From: PNNG01 sp964577055
Lineage (GTDB): Bacteria; Bacteroidota; Bacteroidia; UBA7662
Assembly (NCBI GenBank): GCA_964577055.1
Contig: CAZNWC010000006.1
Coordinates: forward strand, 1-64,000
Reading direction: 5' to 3'
DNA: 64,000 bases
Below the pieces are notes generated by a model that saw only the letters and a list, made by a program, of their open reading frames with translations, made no database searches and was not told the origin of the DNA. This document shows, piece by piece, positions 62,117 to 64,000 of the stretch; position 1 is the stretch's first letter, and every line of letters starts with the position of its first letter. Position numbers and translations under genes: made by a program.

Positions 62117-63714
62117 CCAAACGTAGCTGGGGGTATGTGGTGGTGCTTGCATTCCTGATGTGGGGGTGCGCCAACGTGGTGCCTCCAACGGGAGGGCCTC
62201 GCGATACGGAACCACCGGTATTGAAAATAGCAACGCCACCTTCAGGCAGCGTACGCTTTGATGCCCAAATCATTGAACTCACCTTTAGCGAGTACATTCG
62301 CATACAGAACCCGTCACAAATCAGGATCAGTCCCGCTTTGGAGAAACCTCCGCGCTACACCGAGCGGTTTAATATCCTCACCATTGACTTAGGCGATGCG
62401 CCACTTGCGCCCAATACCACGTATACACTTAATTTCGGAGATGCTTTAACAGACTTGAATGAGTCGAACAAGTTGTCGAATTTCAAATATGTGTTTTCAA
62501 CCGGGGAGTACCTCGATTCATTGTTGATTTCTGGGGTGGTAGAGGATGCTGTCAAAGCCAAACCGATAGAACAAGTGTTGGTGGGATTGTATCCTGGCGA
62601 CAGTTTAATAGACGGTATTCCGGGGAATACCAAGCCTTTTTATTTCATCAAAACCGATAAACAAGGCAAATTTCAACTCGAAAATCTTCGGTCGGGTTAT
62701 TATGGGTTACTGGCCTTTGACGATAAAAACGGCAACTTGCTTTACGATAAAACCGAGGAGGTAGCCTTTGTTGATTCGATGCTTTTTCCGGATACGAGTG
62801 CGGCACGAACGCTTTCATTGCGCTTGTTTGCCAACAAAGATGCGCTTCTGAAAGTAACGGAAAAGCGAAGTGTAGAACCCGGTTGGATGCGGCTGCGGTT
62901 TGCCACACCTATTGACAGTTTCCGCCTCCGTCCGTTGCTGGGTGTATCGGCTGACAGTATTGTGTGGTGGCACCAAGCGGATAGTGTGTGGATTTTCCAT
63001 CAGGCATTGCGGGCCGACAGCTTGGTACTGGCTTGCTATTTCGATGGCAAAAACGATACTTTGGTGATCAACAACCGAAAAGCAGGTGATAGGGTCCTGA
63101 AAACAGCCGCTGTGCGCTTATTTCCAGGGAATCAACCCTCTGTATTAGAGCCGATTACCTTGTTGTTGAACAGGCCCTTTGGGAACATTGAGCCCTCCTT
63201 GTTCCAATGGAAAACCGACACGACTGTGCTTGATTCTTTGCCGTTTCGGTATGAGCGTATGGGCAATGTGCTGCGTATTTGGCCGCAGTTATTGCCCAAT
63301 AAACGTTATGAATTGTTTGTTGCGCAGGGGGCAGTAAGCGATTGGTTCGATATGCCCGTAGATACTTTTCGTTTTGCCTTTAGCAGCGTTTCAGAGGAAG
63401 CTTTTGGTAGTTTATTGCTTGAAAACACCGACAGCATAGCAACTGTGTTCACCCATGTAGAATTGCTCAATGAACAATATGAGGTTGTGCGCCGTATGCC
63501 TTTGGAAAGAGGCAAGCCACAAGCATTTCAACAGTTGCGGCCTTTGTCGTACCGCATCCGGTTGCTTGCCGATGCAAATGGCAACGGGAAGTGGGACACA
63601 GGAAACTACGGTCAAAAGACGCAACCAGAGCAGGTTTGGTACTATCCAGAAGCCGTGTCTATCCGCGCCAATTGGGAAGTTGGCATCGGTTTGGGTGGCG
63701 CGCCAAATAAATAA
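62113..63714 (+). CDS. Ig-like domain lipoprotein
   Basis: 533 aa from the ATG at 62113 (MTKRSWGYVVVLAFLMWGC), chosen because it gives a lipobox (LMWGC); a start at 62047 would add 22 residues ahead of the signal. After CANVVPPTGGPRDTEPPVLK, an SbsA/Ig-like domain follows (VRFDAQIIELTFSEYIRIQNP, TTYTLNFGDALTDLNESN) and an LLISGVVEDAVKAKPIEQVLVGLYP carboxypeptidase-regulatory-like part. This PPTGGPRD-to-SEYI arrangement is common on Bacteroidota Ig-like lipoproteins. Function unknown; anchored in the envelope. Confidence 0.85.
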   Translation: MTKRSWGYVVVLAFLMWGCANVVPPTGGPRDTEPPVLKIATPPSGSVRFDAQIIELTFSEYIRIQNPSQIRISPALEKPPRYTERFNILTIDLGDAPLAPNTTYTLNFGDALTDLNESNKLSNFKYVFSTGEYLDSLLISGVVEDAVKAKPIEQVLVGLYPGDSLIDGIPGNTKPFYFIKTDKQGKFQLENLRSGYYGLLAFDDKNGNLLYDKTEEVAFVDSMLFPDTSAARTLSLRLFANKDALLKVTEKRSVEPGWMRLRFATPIDSFRLRPLLGVSADSIVWWHQADSVWIFHQALRADSLVLACYFDGKNDTLVINNRKAGDRVLKTAAVRLFPGNQPSVLEPITLLLNRPFGNIEPSLFQWKTDTTVLDSLPFRYERMGNVLRIWPQLLPNKRYELFVAQGAVSDWFDMPVDTFRFAFSSVSEEAFGSLLLENTDSIATVFTHVELLNEQYEVVRRMPLERGKPQAFQQLRPLSYRIRLLADANGNGKWDTGNYGQKTQPEQVWYYPEAVSIRANWEVGIGLGGAPNK

Positions 63715-63737
63715 TGCGTTGTTATCGGAATAAAGGC

Positions 63738-63745
63738 TACCTTTG
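63738..63745 (+). promoter_or_regulatory. Candidate -7 element for the DEAD-box helicase
   Basis: TACCTTTG matches TAnnTTTG. A start near 63750 would give a leader of about 115 nt before the ATG at 63865. A TTG at 63719-63721 is a possible but short-spaced -33 element. Confidence 0.45.
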
Positions 63746-63864
63746 TACCACAGAGCAGTCAGTGGAAGGCATAGACCTTCCTACATTCTGGTACGTAATT
63801 CATTTGTGTTTTCCGGGATGCTGTTAGGTGGTAATCAAGCCGCCAGCTCGGAAAACATATTTTA
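63746..63864 (+). ncRNA. Structured 5' leader or small RNA upstream of the DEAD-box helicase
   Basis: Two stable hairpins can be drawn. GGAAGG (63764-63769) pairs with CCTTCC (63776-63781). GTTTTCCG (63808-63815) pairs with CGGAAAAC (63849-63856), enclosing an inner stem GCT/AGC plus GGTGG/CCGCC. No tRNA, 4.5S, 6S or riboswitch consensus was recognised. Cold-shock or helicase autoregulatory leaders are an analogy only. Confidence 0.4.
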
Positions 63865-64000
63865 ATGCAGACATTTCAGTCATTACAACTGATCCAGGCA
63901 CTTATGCGTGCCTTGGACGAAGAGGGTTACACCCAGCCTACTCCTATTCAACAACAAGCCATTCCCGAAGTGCTCAAAGGCCGCGATTTGTTGGGTTGTG
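63865..64000 (+). CDS. DEAD-box RNA helicase, N-terminal fragment (3' end outside window)
   Basis: 45 codons from the ATG at 63865. The Q-motif region LIQALMRALDEEGYTQPTPIQQQAIPEVLKGRDLLG is the opening of RhlE/DbpA-type DEAD-box helicases, leading into motif I, which is cut by the window edge. Acts in RNA unwinding, e.g. ribosome assembly or cold adaptation. Family is clear, the exact member is not. Confidence 0.85.
   Translation, partial: MQTFQSLQLIQALMRALDEEGYTQPTPIQQQAIPEVLKGRDLLGC

Noticed and set aside
63715..63864. tRNA or SRP RNA in the helicase leader
   Set aside because: No T-loop GTTCGA, anticodon arm, CCA end or SRP apical-loop consensus could be fitted.

Overview
The window is a gene-dense stretch of a Bacteroidota chromosome. 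The evidence is type IX secretion (T9SS) C-terminal sorting domains on several secreted proteins, a short CarB without the allosteric domain, Bacteroidota-restricted families (DUF4834, DUF4837, DUF4175, DUF2764, HYC_CC_PP), a V-type ATPase operon in the Bacteroidota order, and TAnnTTTG -7 promoter elements with few Shine-Dalgarno sites. I saw no rRNA, tRNA, CRISPR array, insertion sequence or prophage. Both ends are cut: metG lacks its 5' part and a DEAD-box helicase lacks its 3' part.

Layout. 0-3.9 kb (+): metG, a PlsC-type acyltransferase and a tandem pair of paralogous envelope proteins, closed by a bidirectional terminator. 3.9-12.4 kb (-): YfhO-like membrane protein, small membrane proteins, then carB with a response regulator and sensor kinase just downstream. 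12.6-19.8 kb (-): seven-gene V-ATPase operon E-DUF2764-A-B-D-I-K. 19.9-31.7 kb: a surface polysaccharide region (glycosyltransferases, SAM methyltransferases, flippase) bracketed by two T9SS-secreted proteins. 31.8-40.3 kb (-): DUF4837 lipoprotein, LysM lytic transglycosylase, arsenate reductase plus arsenite methyltransferase, aroE, DUF368 transporter, phosphosulfolactate synthase-like protein and a TPR protein. 40.5-43.2 kb: two damaged genes (fasciclin protein and T9SS protein) on either side of an intact msrB. 43.3-46.4 kb (-): a metal module (TonB receptor, HMA protein, HYC_CC_PP protein). 46.5-64 kb (+): OMP, EamA transporter, yicC-gmk-nadD, a 398-bp gene-free gap, nadA, aminotransferase/omega-amidase, cyclophilin, xth, DUF4175, RsbW-like ATPase, ybeY, mnmG, a methyltransferase, an Ig-like lipoprotein and the helicase with a structured leader.

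The most notable signal is chromosomal. The nadD-nadA gap (50.04-50.44 kb) holds a cluster of DnaA-box-like motifs next to an AT-rich stretch, and nine kb away two copies of the palindrome GTTCCACGTGGAAC, a classical parS core, sit at the ybeY/mnmG junction. Genes left of about 46.4 kb are mostly on the minus strand and all genes to the right are on the plus strand. Together these suggest that the window spans the replication origin and centromere region. This is inference from motifs and gene order; no cumulative skew or experiment was available.
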